Positions 51,666 to 60,669 are shown, numbered from the stretch's first letter. The stretch is DNA of 64,000 nt from Fimbriimonas planktonicus (GCA_965234685.1 OZ248539.1:1302001-1366000); one strand, 5' to 3'. The notes: generated from the letters alone by a model not told the origin. Made by a program: numbers and translations.

Positions 51666-52159
51666 GCCGAAGAGCCTTCACTCTTCTCGAGCTTTCGACC
51701 GTTGTCCTCATCCTCCTCGTTTTGGTATCCACCGTCGCACCGCAGGTGATGGCGTGGGAACGAGGTCGAATCGAACGCAAGTTCATTGGGGACCTCGTTC
51801 GGTTGCCCCGAGAGACTAAAACGGCCGCGGTTAACGCCAGCGAAGAACGGTCGATACGGTACGACGCCGCAACTCGAAAATTCGAAGTGCAAGGCGAGCA
51901 GTTCGTTGCCGAGATTCCGAATGACACCGTGACCATCACGGTGCTTAAGGATGGCAACGATGACGTGTCGGAGAGCGACTGGGAGCTAACGTGCTTCCCT
52001 GATGGAACGTGTAAGCCGGGCGGTTTGCAGCTTTCGATTGACGGACGCACGTTCTTCATTTCGGTCAGCAAGAACGGCGATGTGACGACGGGTGACACTG
52101 AACTCCCGCCGTTTGAAGATGAGTCATGGTCCGCTGGAGAAATTGAAACTCGTGGTTAA
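51662..52159 (+). CDS. Minor pseudopilin (GspH-like) with no canonical start codon
   Basis: The frame encodes SRRA^FTLLELSTVVLILLVLVSTVAPQVMAWERG, a clear pseudopilin leader and transmembrane helix with Glu at +5 (Ala at -1). The only ATG in frame (51722) lies inside this helix. Between the preceding in-frame stop and the leader there is no ATG, GTG or TTG; an ATA at 51662 overlaps the gspG stop as ATAA and is preceded by GAGGAAG at good distance. I annotate from this ATA. The remaining 130 residues are beta-rich and end in an acidic tail. Between gspG and gspI, GspH is the expected gene. Confidence 0.72.
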   Translation: MSRRAFTLLELSTVVLILLVLVSTVAPQVMAWERGRIERKFIGDLVRLPRETKTAAVNASEERSIRYDAATRKFEVQGEQFVAEIPNDTVTITVLKDGNDDVSESDWELTCFPDGTCKPGGLQLSIDGRTFFISVSKNGDVTTGDTELPPFEDESWSAGEIETRG

Positions 52160-52532
52160 GAAACGCGGATTCACGCTGATCGAGGTGCTGGTGGCCATCA
52201 TTTTGCTGGGCACCGGGATCGCTGCCGTGAGTCTTGCCCTCGGTAATGTGGCGCGAAACGCAGCTCGGATAGAAGAGAGCGCTTCCCTTAACCGACTTGC
52301 GGCGCGAAAGCTGGATGAATTGGTGGCGACCGGCGAAGCGACCAATGGAAACGCTTCTGGAACATTTGAAGAAGAAGGTTTTCCGAACGTGAATTGGGCC
52401 ATCACTTCGGAGCCATCCGGGGTTGAAAACCTCAATACGATAACGATAACGGTCTCGAAAGAAGCGAACGACGAAACCGGAAAGCAAATGTCTACTCTCG
52501 TGTTTGTGCCGCCGGTGGAGGAGGAAGCTTGA
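52119..52532 (+). CDS. Minor pseudopilin (GspI-like)
   Basis: A 137-residue minor pseudopilin. The leader is LVVKKRG^FTLIEVLVAIILLGTGIAAVSLALG, with Gly at -1 and Glu at +5, followed by ARIEESASLNRLAARKLDELVATGE, the usual GspI-type continuation. Start choice is uncertain: ATG at 52119 gives a 17-residue leader, while GTG at 52152 overlaps the upstream stop and gives six residues with GGAGA at some distance before it. It sits between the GspH-like and GspJ-like genes. Confidence 0.85.
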   Translation: MSHGPLEKLKLVVKKRGFTLIEVLVAIILLGTGIAAVSLALGNVARNAARIEESASLNRLAARKLDELVATGEATNGNASGTFEEEGFPNVNWAITSEPSGVENLNTITITVSKEANDETGKQMSTLVFVPPVEEEA

Positions 52533-53251
52533 GAAACCGCAGGATTCAGGGGTTGACCTTGATTGAAGTCTTGGTGGTTGTTGCAATTACCGGGCTGCTT
52601 ACGGTCTATGCTGCCCAGGCTCTCATTTCTGGTGCAGATTACGAGCGACGTATCCGTGAAGCCAGTTCGCGACAGCGATCAGATGTCGAGTTGGAGAACG
52701 ATCTTAGAATCTTCATCGAATCCGCGTTTCTCTCCCTCGAAAACACGCAAACGACATTCTTTGTGGGATCGGAAGGTCTGCTAAACCAAGGCGAAGGCGG
52801 AAGTAATGCCGACACGCTCACGTTCACCCGGGTCGGGACTCGCCTTTCTTCCGATGCGCTGGATTACGATGACTTCGAACTCGCAAATGAAGAGATCGGC
52901 ACCGTTGGCGGCACAGAAGAAGTGACCCTATCGCTCTCGCCAACCGGCTCAGCGAGCGGAAAGACCGGCTTGTTTGTTCGCCAGCAGAACCCAGCCGACG
53001 GTGACCCATCGCAAGGCGGAACCGAGCGAGTTTTGAACGCGAACGTCACCAGCATTAGCTACGAGTTCTGGGATGGCGCTACTTGGCAGACGGTTTGGGA
53101 TACGCGAAGCCAGGGCACGGCTCGACTTCCGGCCGCCGTCCGCATTACGTACCGGCTTTCAAACAGCGAAACCGATCGAATTGTCACGCTTCGACTCCGT
53201 AACAGCGATGTGACGCAAGACAACCCAGTGGAACAGGAGCAAATCGGATGA
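52529..53251 (+). CDS. Minor pseudopilin (GspJ-like)
   Basis: A 240-residue pseudopilin. The leader RNRRIQG^LTLIEVLVVVAITGLLTVYAAQAL has Gly at -1 and Glu at +5, with Leu at +1. The rest is Glu/Thr-rich and beta-like (TLTFTRVGTRLSSDALDYDD, VTSISYEFWDGATWQTVWDT), typical of GspJ, ending in RLSNSETDRIVTLRLRN. It starts with TTG at 52529 overlapping the gspI stop (TTGA), and overlaps the next gene by four bases. Confidence 0.88.
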   Translation: MRNRRIQGLTLIEVLVVVAITGLLTVYAAQALISGADYERRIREASSRQRSDVELENDLRIFIESAFLSLENTQTTFFVGSEGLLNQGEGGSNADTLTFTRVGTRLSSDALDYDDFELANEEIGTVGGTEEVTLSLSPTGSASGKTGLFVRQQNPADGDPSQGGTERVLNANVTSISYEFWDGATWQTVWDTRSQGTARLPAAVRITYRLSNSETDRIVTLRLRNSDVTQDNPVEQEQIG

Positions 53252-54534
53252 GACGAAATCGCGGTTCGATCTTTATCTTTGCCCTTGGCGTGATGGTTGT
53301 TCTCATCGGGGTGCTCGCGAGCACGGTAGCGACACAACGCGCCTTTGCCCAACAGGTGACCCAAGAGAGCGAGTTGATTGAAGCTCGGATCGCCGCCTAC
53401 GCGGGAATCGAGCGAGCTCGACAGACGCTGCAAGAAGTTGCGGACCTCACCTCGGATTCAGGAACCGGAACGACCGGACAGACCAGCACGGCAACCACCC
53501 TCAACGACACTTGGGCCACGCTGGGCAACAATGGCGACGAGAATTTTGTCCTCGGTGGATCCACTTTCCGAATTCAAGTGCTCGATGCTTGCGGATTGAT
53601 TGATATCAATTCTGCGACGGAAGCTCAGCTTCAGAAACTGCCGCTGGCGCAGGACCAGATCGAATCTCTGTTGGACTTCCGGGAAGGCAGCTTGGACCCT
53701 CGAGCCCTCGGTGCAAAGGACACGTATTACAACAACCTGGAGACGCCTTACAACACCAAGCTGGCCCGGTTTGATACGTTCGACGAACTCCTTCACGTTA
53801 AAGGGTTCACGGGCAAACTGCTTTACGAACCGAGCGAGAATACGTCGGGCTCAGACTTGGTACCGGGACGAAATGGCGAGTTGCCCGTGCTCTACGATTT
53901 GCTAACCGCAAATGCCTATTCGCCAAATACCAGACCCGATGGCACCGCACGCGTAAACATCAACGCTCAGGGAACGACGGCGCAGACGCTCCAGCAGCCA
54001 CCGATCAGCATTCCCGTGAACATCGCGATTCAAATCGCGGCGAGGAAAAACTGGGGCGGCATCGGTGAGGTACTTGCCTTGCCGGGTGCGCAAACGGATG
54101 ACGTGCAGCGATCCGTGCTTGACTATCTCACCACAAACGGAGCCACTCGCCTTACCGGAAAGATCAATCTCAACACCGCTAGCGAGAGTGTTCTGAGCTC
54201 GGTTCCAGACCTGACGCCGGACATGGTGCAGGCCATTCTTCAACGGCAATCTCAGACGTTCACCACTTTGAGCGAACTGACTTCCATTCCAGGCATGACG
54301 GGGCAGGCTCTACAGTCCGCCGCCAACGTTTTCACCGTTCAGTCCCAAACGTTCTTGGTCCGCGTCATCGGTCGACACGGATCTCAGCGTTACGGAGTCG
54401 AGGCCATCATCGAAATACGAAACAACATCCCCACCGTCGTTGCCATTCAAAGTCCGCCCTTTACGGACATGCGATCGCGATGGTATTGGCAGGACGAAAC
54501 CACGACCGAAGTCGTGCTGAAAGAGGCTCAATGA
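53248..54534 (+). CDS. GspK-like minor pseudopilin with helix-hairpin-helix repeats
   Basis: A 428-residue protein. The N-terminus RRNRGSIFIFALGVMVVLIGVLASTVATQRA is the modified GspK leader, with Gly then Ser and no Glu at +5. Two helix-hairpin-helix-like units are visible: CGLIDINSATEAQLQKLPLAQDQIESLLDFREG and KINLNTASESVLSSVPDLTPDMVQAILQRQ, plus SELTSIPGMTGQALQ. GspK caps the tip of the pseudopilus. It overlaps both neighbours by four bases (ATGA). Confidence 0.9.
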   Translation: MRRNRGSIFIFALGVMVVLIGVLASTVATQRAFAQQVTQESELIEARIAAYAGIERARQTLQEVADLTSDSGTGTTGQTSTATTLNDTWATLGNNGDENFVLGGSTFRIQVLDACGLIDINSATEAQLQKLPLAQDQIESLLDFREGSLDPRALGAKDTYYNNLETPYNTKLARFDTFDELLHVKGFTGKLLYEPSENTSGSDLVPGRNGELPVLYDLLTANAYSPNTRPDGTARVNINAQGTTAQTLQQPPISIPVNIAIQIAARKNWGGIGEVLALPGAQTDDVQRSVLDYLTTNGATRLTGKINLNTASESVLSSVPDLTPDMVQAILQRQSQTFTTLSELTSIPGMTGQALQSAANVFTVQSQTFLVRVIGRHGSQRYGVEAIIEIRNNIPTVVAIQSPPFTDMRSRWYWQDETTTEVVLKEAQ

Positions 54535-55787
54535 GTAAACAACAAACCACGCCATCTCTGGTCATTGAATGGTCCTCGCGCGGCTTGCGAACCTACGATG
54601 CCCTAAACGGGACCTCCGGGCAAACCTTGGATGGACTCAGCGGACGCGAGGCTGTGCTGGCTTTGGGACGGCGAACGGCGTTTCTGAAGACCGCCTTTCT
54701 GCCTTCTACATCGGAAGCCGATTTGCGGCTCATCGTTCAAATGCGAGCCGCCGAGTTTCTTCCGCTGCCCGGAGACCAAATCGCTTTCTCGGTCAACCCC
54801 ACTGCTCAGCTAGCGGAGGGTGGTCGGCTCAGCCAGATTGGTGCGGTGGCCATTAATGAGCTGCGCGCGGCGATGAGTCAACTAGCAACTGCAGGCATCA
54901 AGGTAAAGCTGATTACCATCGCGGCAGTCGGATCAGAAAAGCTCGCCGCGACAAACGGATTCTCTAACGTTGCGGTGGTTCAGCAGACCTCCGACGGGAT
55001 CGCGGTGGACATCATTGCCGAAGGGACACTTCGGTACTCCCGCGTGGTGAGTCCGGGTTCAGACCTAGAGGGTGAGATTTGTCGAACCTTCACCGTTGCT
55101 GGACAACCATGCGGATCGGTAATTGCGGCGGGTGGTTTGCCTTACCCCGACGCAGACCGCGCCATTTCAAATCATTCGCTCGAATCTCTCGCTAACGCCG
55201 CCTGGCCCTCTCTGGTTATCGAACTCCCAGAAGCGCGCGAAAAACGGGAAAAGGAAGCCAAGCAGTCGGTTACCCGCCAAGCGCTGTTGCTTGGTGCAGC
55301 GACGCTTGCGCTCGGTGTCTACGCCTATTCCGATTGGGACGAGAAGCAGGTTGCGGAGAACAAGGAGAAATCTCGTTACGCCAGCCGAATCAAGAAACTA
55401 GAGGCAGCCAAGAAGGTGGTCGAGGCCGATCTGACGAAAGCAACGACCCTCGAGTCCGCACTTCAGCGGGCCTTCCAACCGGCGCAGAAGTTTAGCGACG
55501 TGATCAAGGTGATTACGTCGGAAGTACCGGCAAAGGTTTGGCTTTCCGGAATCACCGTCGAGCGAGGCAAGCAACTGCAGCTTCGAGGCACGGCGATGGA
55601 CGGCGCGGCCGTTGCCGACTACGTACGACGCCTTACGGGTCAGCGAAGATTCCGAGACGTCAAGTTAGTGTTTGCAAACAACGCAGAGATTGATAAGAAG
55701 CCGGTGGTGCAGTTCAGCATTTCCGCCTTCCCAGTTGGAAATCTGCCGGTTGTCGAACCGCCGAAGGGCCGAGGAGTAAAGAAGTAA
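54531..55787 (+). CDS. GspL / PilM-PilN-like assembly protein
   Basis: A 418-residue protein that joins an actin-like cytoplasmic domain (residues 1-230; LVIEWSSRGLRTYDALNG, FLKTAFLPSTSEADLRLIVQMRAAEFLP, GSEKLAATNGFSNVAVVQQTSDG) to a single membrane segment at about 252-270 and a PilN/GspL-type periplasmic part with a coiled coil (about 290-320) and a ferredoxin-like domain (VPAKVWLSGITVERGKQLQLRGTA). This is a PilM-PilN type fusion or GspL, which anchors the ATPase to the inner-membrane ring. Overlaps gspK by four bases and the next gene by one. Confidence 0.85.
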   Translation: MSKQQTTPSLVIEWSSRGLRTYDALNGTSGQTLDGLSGREAVLALGRRTAFLKTAFLPSTSEADLRLIVQMRAAEFLPLPGDQIAFSVNPTAQLAEGGRLSQIGAVAINELRAAMSQLATAGIKVKLITIAAVGSEKLAATNGFSNVAVVQQTSDGIAVDIIAEGTLRYSRVVSPGSDLEGEICRTFTVAGQPCGSVIAAGGLPYPDADRAISNHSLESLANAAWPSLVIELPEAREKREKEAKQSVTRQALLLGAATLALGVYAYSDWDEKQVAENKEKSRYASRIKKLEAAKKVVEADLTKATTLESALQRAFQPAQKFSDVIKVITSEVPAKVWLSGITVERGKQLQLRGTAMDGAAVADYVRRLTGQRRFRDVKLVFANNAEIDKKPVVQFSISAFPVGNLPVVEPPKGRGVKK

Positions 55788-56371
55788 TGAACTTTCGAAA
55801 TCAGCAGCATTTGGTGCCAAAGATCGTATCTGCCCTATGCCTTGTACTTCTTATTGGTCTCCTCGGATTTGTGCTGTTTGCGCCAAAGCCGAGTAAGCGA
55901 GGCGTTGCGAGCAGACAACGACAGAAGGAAGTTGGCATCCTCTCGGAAACAAATGAAGCGAGAGACCGCATTAAGGAAGCCTCGACCTTCGCGGACGACA
56001 AACTGTGGAAAGGCGATGAACAAAATCTCGCTCCGGCTGCACTTGCGGTCGTGAACCGTCTCGTTTCTGAATCAAAGCTGAAGATGATTCGATTCCAGCC
56101 CCAAAAAACCGCGGCGGCGGGTGAACTGAATCAGGTTCCGTTCGTCCTTACCGTGGAAGGGTCGTACCTGGACACGCTTAAATTGACCGAATCACTCGAG
56201 AAGCCCGAGAATAAGTTTGTGGTGAACCTGGTTCAGATCGCATCTGCCGATCCGAACAGTGATGCCGTCACCGGTACTATCGGGTTATCGGCATTCATTA
56301 AGCCGCCTCTTCCCGACTCGCCGCCCGCACTGACCGTTCCAAAGAAGGAGACCCGTAATGGCAACAGCTGA
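55787..56371 (+). CDS. PilO/GspM-like inner-membrane protein
   Basis: A 194-residue bitopic protein. One membrane segment at about 12-32 (IVSALCLVLLIGLLGFVLF), then a short coiled coil (SRQRQKEVGILSETNEARDRIKEAS) and a ferredoxin-like domain: LVSESKLKMIRFQPQKTAAAG, VPFVLTVEGSYLDTLKLTESLE, FVVNLVQIASADPNSDAVTGTIGLSAFI. This matches PilO or GspM, the partner of PilN/GspL. The family is inferred mainly from size, topology and position. It overlaps the upstream gene by one base and the next by 14. Confidence 0.82.
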   Translation: MNFRNQQHLVPKIVSALCLVLLIGLLGFVLFAPKPSKRGVASRQRQKEVGILSETNEARDRIKEASTFADDKLWKGDEQNLAPAALAVVNRLVSESKLKMIRFQPQKTAAAGELNQVPFVLTVEGSYLDTLKLTESLEKPENKFVVNLVQIASADPNSDAVTGTIGLSAFIKPPLPDSPPALTVPKKETRNGNS

Positions 56372-57101
56372 ACGTAAAAAGCCAAGCATCGTTGTTTGGG
56401 CGGGCATTGTTGCTGCGGTCGTCGTGATTTACGTTTACGCGACTGAAGAAACCCCGGTGGTGGCCAAAAAATCTGGCCGTCCGGTAAGCCGAGCGTCAAC
56501 GGTCTCAAAGGGTGGCTTCTTGCCGATCGACTACACGGCGAAGTTCGATTCCGTGACGAGTCCAGCCAAGAACGCCTTTAAGCCGCTGGTCATGAAGACC
56601 GACATTAGAGAATCGGTCCCAACGAAAGACAATGGAATTCCCATTGCCTTTACCGGCGGAGAGCCGAATTGGATTTTCACCGGTTCTGCTACCGTGGATG
56701 GAACGCCCAACGGACTGTTGGAAAACACGTCGACGGGGGAAGGAGTTTTTCTTGTATCGGGAGAGCGCTGGAAGACTTCGCGCGTACTAACCATTACAAA
56801 GGACGAAATTGTGATGCAAGGCCCCGAGGGTGATGCGCGAACGATCAAGATGGAAACCGAAGAAGCAAGCTCCGATACGATAACCGCTTCGGTGACCCCA
56901 CTACCATTGCCGATGCCTGGCCAGCTAAACGCGCAACCGATGGCGCAAGGCGGAAACCCAGGGGGTCAAATGACCTTCGGACAACCGGGAGCATTTCCTG
57001 GAGTCCCTGGTAACGCACTTTCGGCACCCGCTGCGGTACCGCAGACCCTTGCGGACCCCAATTTGAACAACAACCAACGGAGAAGAAGACGTGGAAACTA
57101 G
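56358..57101 (+). CDS. PilP/GspC-like periplasmic linker protein
   Basis: A 247-residue protein. N-terminal membrane segment at about 10-28 (IVVWAGIVAAVVVIYVYA), then a linker and a small beta domain at about 100-165: IPIAFTGGEPNWIFTGSATVDG, GVFLVSGERWKTSRVLTITKDEIVMQGPEG, like the homology-region domain of GspC or PilP that links the inner-membrane ring to the secretin. The last 80 residues are low-complexity, rich in Pro, Gly, Gln and Asn, ending in RRRRRGN. It overlaps the secretin gene by 11 bases. Confidence 0.8.
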   Translation: MATAERKKPSIVVWAGIVAAVVVIYVYATEETPVVAKKSGRPVSRASTVSKGGFLPIDYTAKFDSVTSPAKNAFKPLVMKTDIRESVPTKDNGIPIAFTGGEPNWIFTGSATVDGTPNGLLENTSTGEGVFLVSGERWKTSRVLTITKDEIVMQGPEGDARTIKMETEEASSDTITASVTPLPLPMPGQLNAQPMAQGGNPGGQMTFGQPGAFPGVPGNALSAPAAVPQTLADPNLNNNQRRRRRGN

Positions 57102-59523
57102 GAAGTTACTGATTGCTGCCCTCGCGATGCTGCCCATGGCGGCATTCGCCCAATTCGATTTTGGTGGCGGCGCCGCGGCTCCTCCCCAGAACAACAAACC
57201 TTGGGCTAGCTTCAAGTTGCCAAAGAAGAGCATTAAGCTGGACTTCCGCAATGCGAATGTGGACATGGTCCTGTCGCTGTTCCAGACGACCTCGGGCGTG
57301 ACCATCGTCAAAGACCCAAGCCTGGTTGATCGCATGACGATCACAAGCGCAAAGGCCGTCCCGATCGCCGATGCATTCCAGATTCTTGCGACCACTTTGT
57401 CGTTGAAGGGCTACGACATGTCGAAGGAAGGCAACCTGCTCGTGATCAAGAAGCGAGATCCGAAGCAGCAGCAGCCACAAATGCCAGCGTTTGACCCGAG
57501 CATGTTTGCGGGAATGCAAACTCCACAGTCTGAGTTGCGGGTTTATCCGGTGCAATTCGCATCGGCATCTGCCCTTGCTCGCGTGCTCAATGACATCTAT
57601 CAGTCGGGTGGTGGCGGACTGGGTGGTTTCTCCTTCCCTGGTGCCATCACTTTTGGTGGCGGAGGCGGACGTGGAGGTCAGGCAAACCGCTTTGGTGGCT
57701 TTGGCGGCGCTTCTCCGTTTGGACGAGGTAACTCGGCCCCGAGCGTGCGGGCCAGCGCCGACGACTTCAGCAACTCCTTGGTGGTCAACGCTCCCCGCGA
57801 CCAGCATCGTGAAGTGGCAGACCTCATCAAGCAGCTCGACAAGCAGACCGACGCGCCACAGCGACCCGTTGTTTATAAGCTCGAGTTCGCTTCGGCCAGT
57901 GATGTCGCGACTTCGGTGCAAACGGTTCTCACCGCAAACGCACCAAAGGGCCGCGGTCAGACCACGCAGCAACAGCCAACCGGCTTTGCCGCGTTGTTTG
58001 GTGGTGGAAACCGACAGAACCAGAACGTCACGGCGGATACGCGCAGTAACACGATCATCGTGACCGCCACCGATGAGAATCACGCACTGGTCAAGAACAT
58101 CGTGGCGGAACTGGATAAAGAGATTCCGATCCAGGCTTCCACCGTCGTTATTCCGCTTGAAAACGCTCGAGCAGACGATGTCGCCGGACTGCTCAATCAA
58201 GCCTTCGGTCAGCGACAAGGGACCGGCCAGAACCGCGGTGGGACGCAGAACCGTAATACGGGAACGCAGAACCGAAACAACCAGAACCGCAACCAAGGCG
58301 GCGGAGGACTTGGCGGCAACAACGCTAACCCGAACGACTTGATGCTGGAATTCCAGGATCCGAACGCGGACGAAGGTGAATTGCTAACCACGGTTGGCGT
58401 TGCCGGACAGTTCGGCTTCTTTGGTGGCGGCCAGCAGCAGAACCAGAACAACCAGAATCGAAACGCCCAGACGGCGCGAGACTCAACGGGCCGAATTGTG
58501 AACGTGCAGGACCTCACGGGTCAGGTCACGACGATCGCGGATCCGAATACGAACTCGATTATCGTGGTCACCACGCCGCAGGGTGCCGACCTCATCAAGA
58601 ACATCATCAGCCAGCTAGACCGAATTCCGGAACAGGTGATGATCGAGACGATGATCGTGGAAGCGAGCCTTGACGAATCCACGAAGCTTGGTTTCGATTG
58701 GACGTTCTCTCAGGTGAAGGCCTTCGGTCAGACCGGCGTTACCGGAAACGGCTCGACCCGATTCCCAGAAACCGGAACGAATGCCACTCAGCAGAATGGC
58801 TTCCGGTACACGGTAGTCGGCGGAAACCTTGACCTTGTCTTGAACGCGCTGAAGACGGACGACCGATTCCAGGTGCTCTCGACTCCGAGAATCTTCACTT
58901 CGAACAACGTTGAGGCGCAGATCAACATCAGCCAAAGCGTTCCGTACGTTACGAACAGTCGGCAGGACGCGAACGGCAACTTCACCTTCAACTATGCGTT
59001 TGAGGATGTTGGAATCGTCCTCACGGTTACTCCGCGAATCACGAGCAATGGCTACGTGACGATGGTTGTGAGCCAAACGGCCAACGACCTTCAGGGCTAC
59101 ACCGACTTCAACGCGCCGATCATCAACCAGCGCCAAGCCGATACGACCGTTTCGGTTAAGGACAGTGAGACGATCGTGCTCGGTGGAATCATCCGAAGCA
59201 CGGTCACCTCCAACGTTCGAAAGGTTCCGCTCCTTGGCGACATCCCGCTCCTTGGCGAGTTGTTCCGATCCACGACAAAGGGCAAGCAGAAGACCGAGTT
59301 GATCGTCTTCCTGACCCCGCGAGTGGTTAAGGACGCCGATGATGCACGACTTCTCCGCGACCGAGTGAAGGGACAGCTTTCACCAGGACAACAAAAGCAG
59401 ATCGACCGAGAGCTTGGCAAGATCCCACCCAACGGTGGCAAGCCGGTTGAGAAAACGAAGGGCGAAGCAAAGCCCGGCGGCACGACTTCTGATCCGAACA
59501 AGACCGGCAAAGGCGGTCAGTAA
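57091..59523 (+). CDS. Secretin (GspD/PilQ family)
   Basis: Outer-membrane secretin of 810 residues, starting with GTG. A signal peptide (LLIAALAMLPMAAFAQ) precedes an N0 domain (KSIKLDFRNANVDMVLSLFQ), several N1-type ring domains (DDFSNSLVVNAPRDQHREVADLIKQLD; RSNTIIVTATDENHALVKNIV), and the C-terminal secretin domain (VPYVTNSRQ, DVGIVLTVTPRITSNGYVTM, VSVKDSETIVLGGIIRS, KVPLLGDIPLLGELFRS, TELIVFLTPRVV). Gly- and Asn/Gln-rich linkers separate the ring domains (about 175-215, 370-415 and 445-465), longer than in most GspDs. The final 40 residues are Lys/Pro/Gly-rich. Confidence 0.95.
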   Translation: METRKLLIAALAMLPMAAFAQFDFGGGAAAPPQNNKPWASFKLPKKSIKLDFRNANVDMVLSLFQTTSGVTIVKDPSLVDRMTITSAKAVPIADAFQILATTLSLKGYDMSKEGNLLVIKKRDPKQQQPQMPAFDPSMFAGMQTPQSELRVYPVQFASASALARVLNDIYQSGGGGLGGFSFPGAITFGGGGGRGGQANRFGGFGGASPFGRGNSAPSVRASADDFSNSLVVNAPRDQHREVADLIKQLDKQTDAPQRPVVYKLEFASASDVATSVQTVLTANAPKGRGQTTQQQPTGFAALFGGGNRQNQNVTADTRSNTIIVTATDENHALVKNIVAELDKEIPIQASTVVIPLENARADDVAGLLNQAFGQRQGTGQNRGGTQNRNTGTQNRNNQNRNQGGGGLGGNNANPNDLMLEFQDPNADEGELLTTVGVAGQFGFFGGGQQQNQNNQNRNAQTARDSTGRIVNVQDLTGQVTTIADPNTNSIIVVTTPQGADLIKNIISQLDRIPEQVMIETMIVEASLDESTKLGFDWTFSQVKAFGQTGVTGNGSTRFPETGTNATQQNGFRYTVVGGNLDLVLNALKTDDRFQVLSTPRIFTSNNVEAQINISQSVPYVTNSRQDANGNFTFNYAFEDVGIVLTVTPRITSNGYVTMVVSQTANDLQGYTDFNAPIINQRQADTTVSVKDSETIVLGGIIRSTVTSNVRKVPLLGDIPLLGELFRSTTKGKQKTELIVFLTPRVVKDADDARLLRDRVKGQLSPGQQKQIDRELGKIPPNGGKPVEKTKGEAKPGGTTSDPNKTGKGGQ

Positions 59524-59537
59524 CTCACAGGAAAACC

Positions 59538-60242
59538 ATGAAAAATCTACTGAAAATTATGGTGGTCGCAGCTGCGATCGCCAGTCTCGCCATTGCTAGT
59601 GCACAGCCAGGAGGCGGTGGACAAGGTCGCGGTCAAGGTCGCGGCGGAATGATGGGCATGATGCGCGGCGGCGGTCAAGGCGGAGCTCTCGCCCTTCTCG
59701 GACGAGAAGACGTCAAGGACGATCTCGGAATTACCAGCGAGCAGAACAGCCAGTTGAAGGCCATCCAAGATGGAATCCGAGACAAGATGATGGCCAAAAT
59801 GCAAGAAGCCGGCATCACCTTCGGCGGCGGTCAGCGACCCGACATGGCTGAGATGCAGAAAGTCATGGCTCCGGTGATGAAGGAAATCGAAACCGAAATG
59901 GAGAAGGTTCTCAAGCCAGAGCAGAAGAAGCGACTGGATGAGATCGACGTTCAGCTCTCCGGAAACCGAATTGCCCAGCGCGAGAAGTACCAGAAGCTTC
60001 TCGAACTTACGCCAGACCAGATTGCCAAGGTCAAGAAGCTCGGCGAAACGGCTCAGCAGGCTAACCAGGCCGTGATGGAAAAGGCCCGAAATCAGGAGAT
60101 CGAATGGACGGAAGTTCGAACGATCAACGAAAAGAACTCGAAGGCGCTTGACGCCGAAATCGGCAAAGTTCTGACCCAGGCCCAAAAAGACAAGATCAAG
60201 GAATGGTCCGGAAAGCCATTCGTCGCTAAAGACGACAACTAG
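59538..60242 (+). CDS. Spy/CpxP-like periplasmic helical protein
   Basis: A 234-residue secreted protein. After a signal peptide (LLKIMVVAAAIASLAIASA) comes a Gly/Arg/Met-rich stretch (GGQGRGQGRGGMMGMMRGG), then about four helix-forming repeats in the LTxEQ style: LGITSEQNSQLKAIQDG, VLKPEQKKRLDEIDVQLSG, LELTPDQIAKVKKLG, VLTQAQKDKIKEWSG. This pattern is found in Spy/CpxP-like LTXXQ chaperones and metal-resistance proteins. It lies 14 bases behind the secretin gene and before the operon terminator, so it may help secretin or pseudopilin handling; that is inference. Confidence 0.82.
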   Translation: MKNLLKIMVVAAAIASLAIASAQPGGGGQGRGQGRGGMMGMMRGGGQGGALALLGREDVKDDLGITSEQNSQLKAIQDGIRDKMMAKMQEAGITFGGGQRPDMAEMQKVMAPVMKEIETEMEKVLKPEQKKRLDEIDVQLSGNRIAQREKYQKLLELTPDQIAKVKKLGETAQQANQAVMEKARNQEIEWTEVRTINEKNSKALDAEIGKVLTQAQKDKIKEWSGKPFVAKDDN

Positions 60243-60250
60243 TCCTTTCC

Positions 60251-60287
60251 AAAGCCGCCCGACCGTTTCGGTCGGGCGGCTTTTTTT
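60251..60287 (+). terminator. Intrinsic terminator of the secretion/pilus operon
   Basis: A 15-base perfect stem (60251-60265 with 60269-60283, loop TTT) runs into a run of seven T. It lies nine bases after the last stop and closes the operon that begins with the ATPase gene at 48398. Confidence 0.95.
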
Positions 60288-60305
60288 GTCACACTATTCC
60301 TGCCT

Positions 60306-60647
60306 ATGCGCGAAACCATCGAAAGACCAGCCCCCTTACAGCTTGACGAAGCCATGATGGGCGGCTTTGGCGGCTTTCCCGACCGCGTTTATCTGATCAG
60401 CGTCGGCGACAACAAGTTTGCTTCGAACAACGTCACCCTGCCAGACCAGCAGAACGTGAACGGGCTCGCATGCTTCCCTACTCCGGATGATGCGACGACC
60501 TATATGGGACTGCTCGCAGGTCTAAGCGGCGACATCGTCGCCAAGCCTTTTGAAGAAGCCCGCGAAATCGCGGTTTCCAAGCCAATTTTGTCCTGCCTGT
60601 TGTTGTTCCAAGGCAGCCAGATTGTCGACGTGCACTGGATTCGCTGA
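60306..60647 (+). CDS. Small protein of unknown function
   Basis: A 113-residue cytoplasmic protein. The core VYLISVGDNKFASNNVTLPDQQNVNGLACFPTPDDATTYMGLLAGLSG and KPFEEAREIAVSKPILSCLLLFQGSQIVDVHWI (in pieces) looks like a small alpha/beta ferredoxin-like domain, similar in outline to the cyanobacterial DUF3110-type proteins, but I cannot assign it firmly. It starts 18 bases after the strong terminator, without a visible ribosome binding site, and is followed 22 bases later by the TIM-barrel gene, so the two probably share a transcript. Confidence 0.72.
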   Translation: MRETIERPAPLQLDEAMMGGFGGFPDRVYLISVGDNKFASNNVTLPDQQNVNGLACFPTPDDATTYMGLLAGLSGDIVAKPFEEAREIAVSKPILSCLLLFQGSQIVDVHWIR

Positions 60648-60669
60648 AGTTTGCGGTATCGTCCGGGCG

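Noticed and set aside
57106..58296. 396-codon antisense frame within the secretin gene
   Set aside because: Shadow of a well-supported secretin; low-complexity sense repeats keep the antisense frame open.
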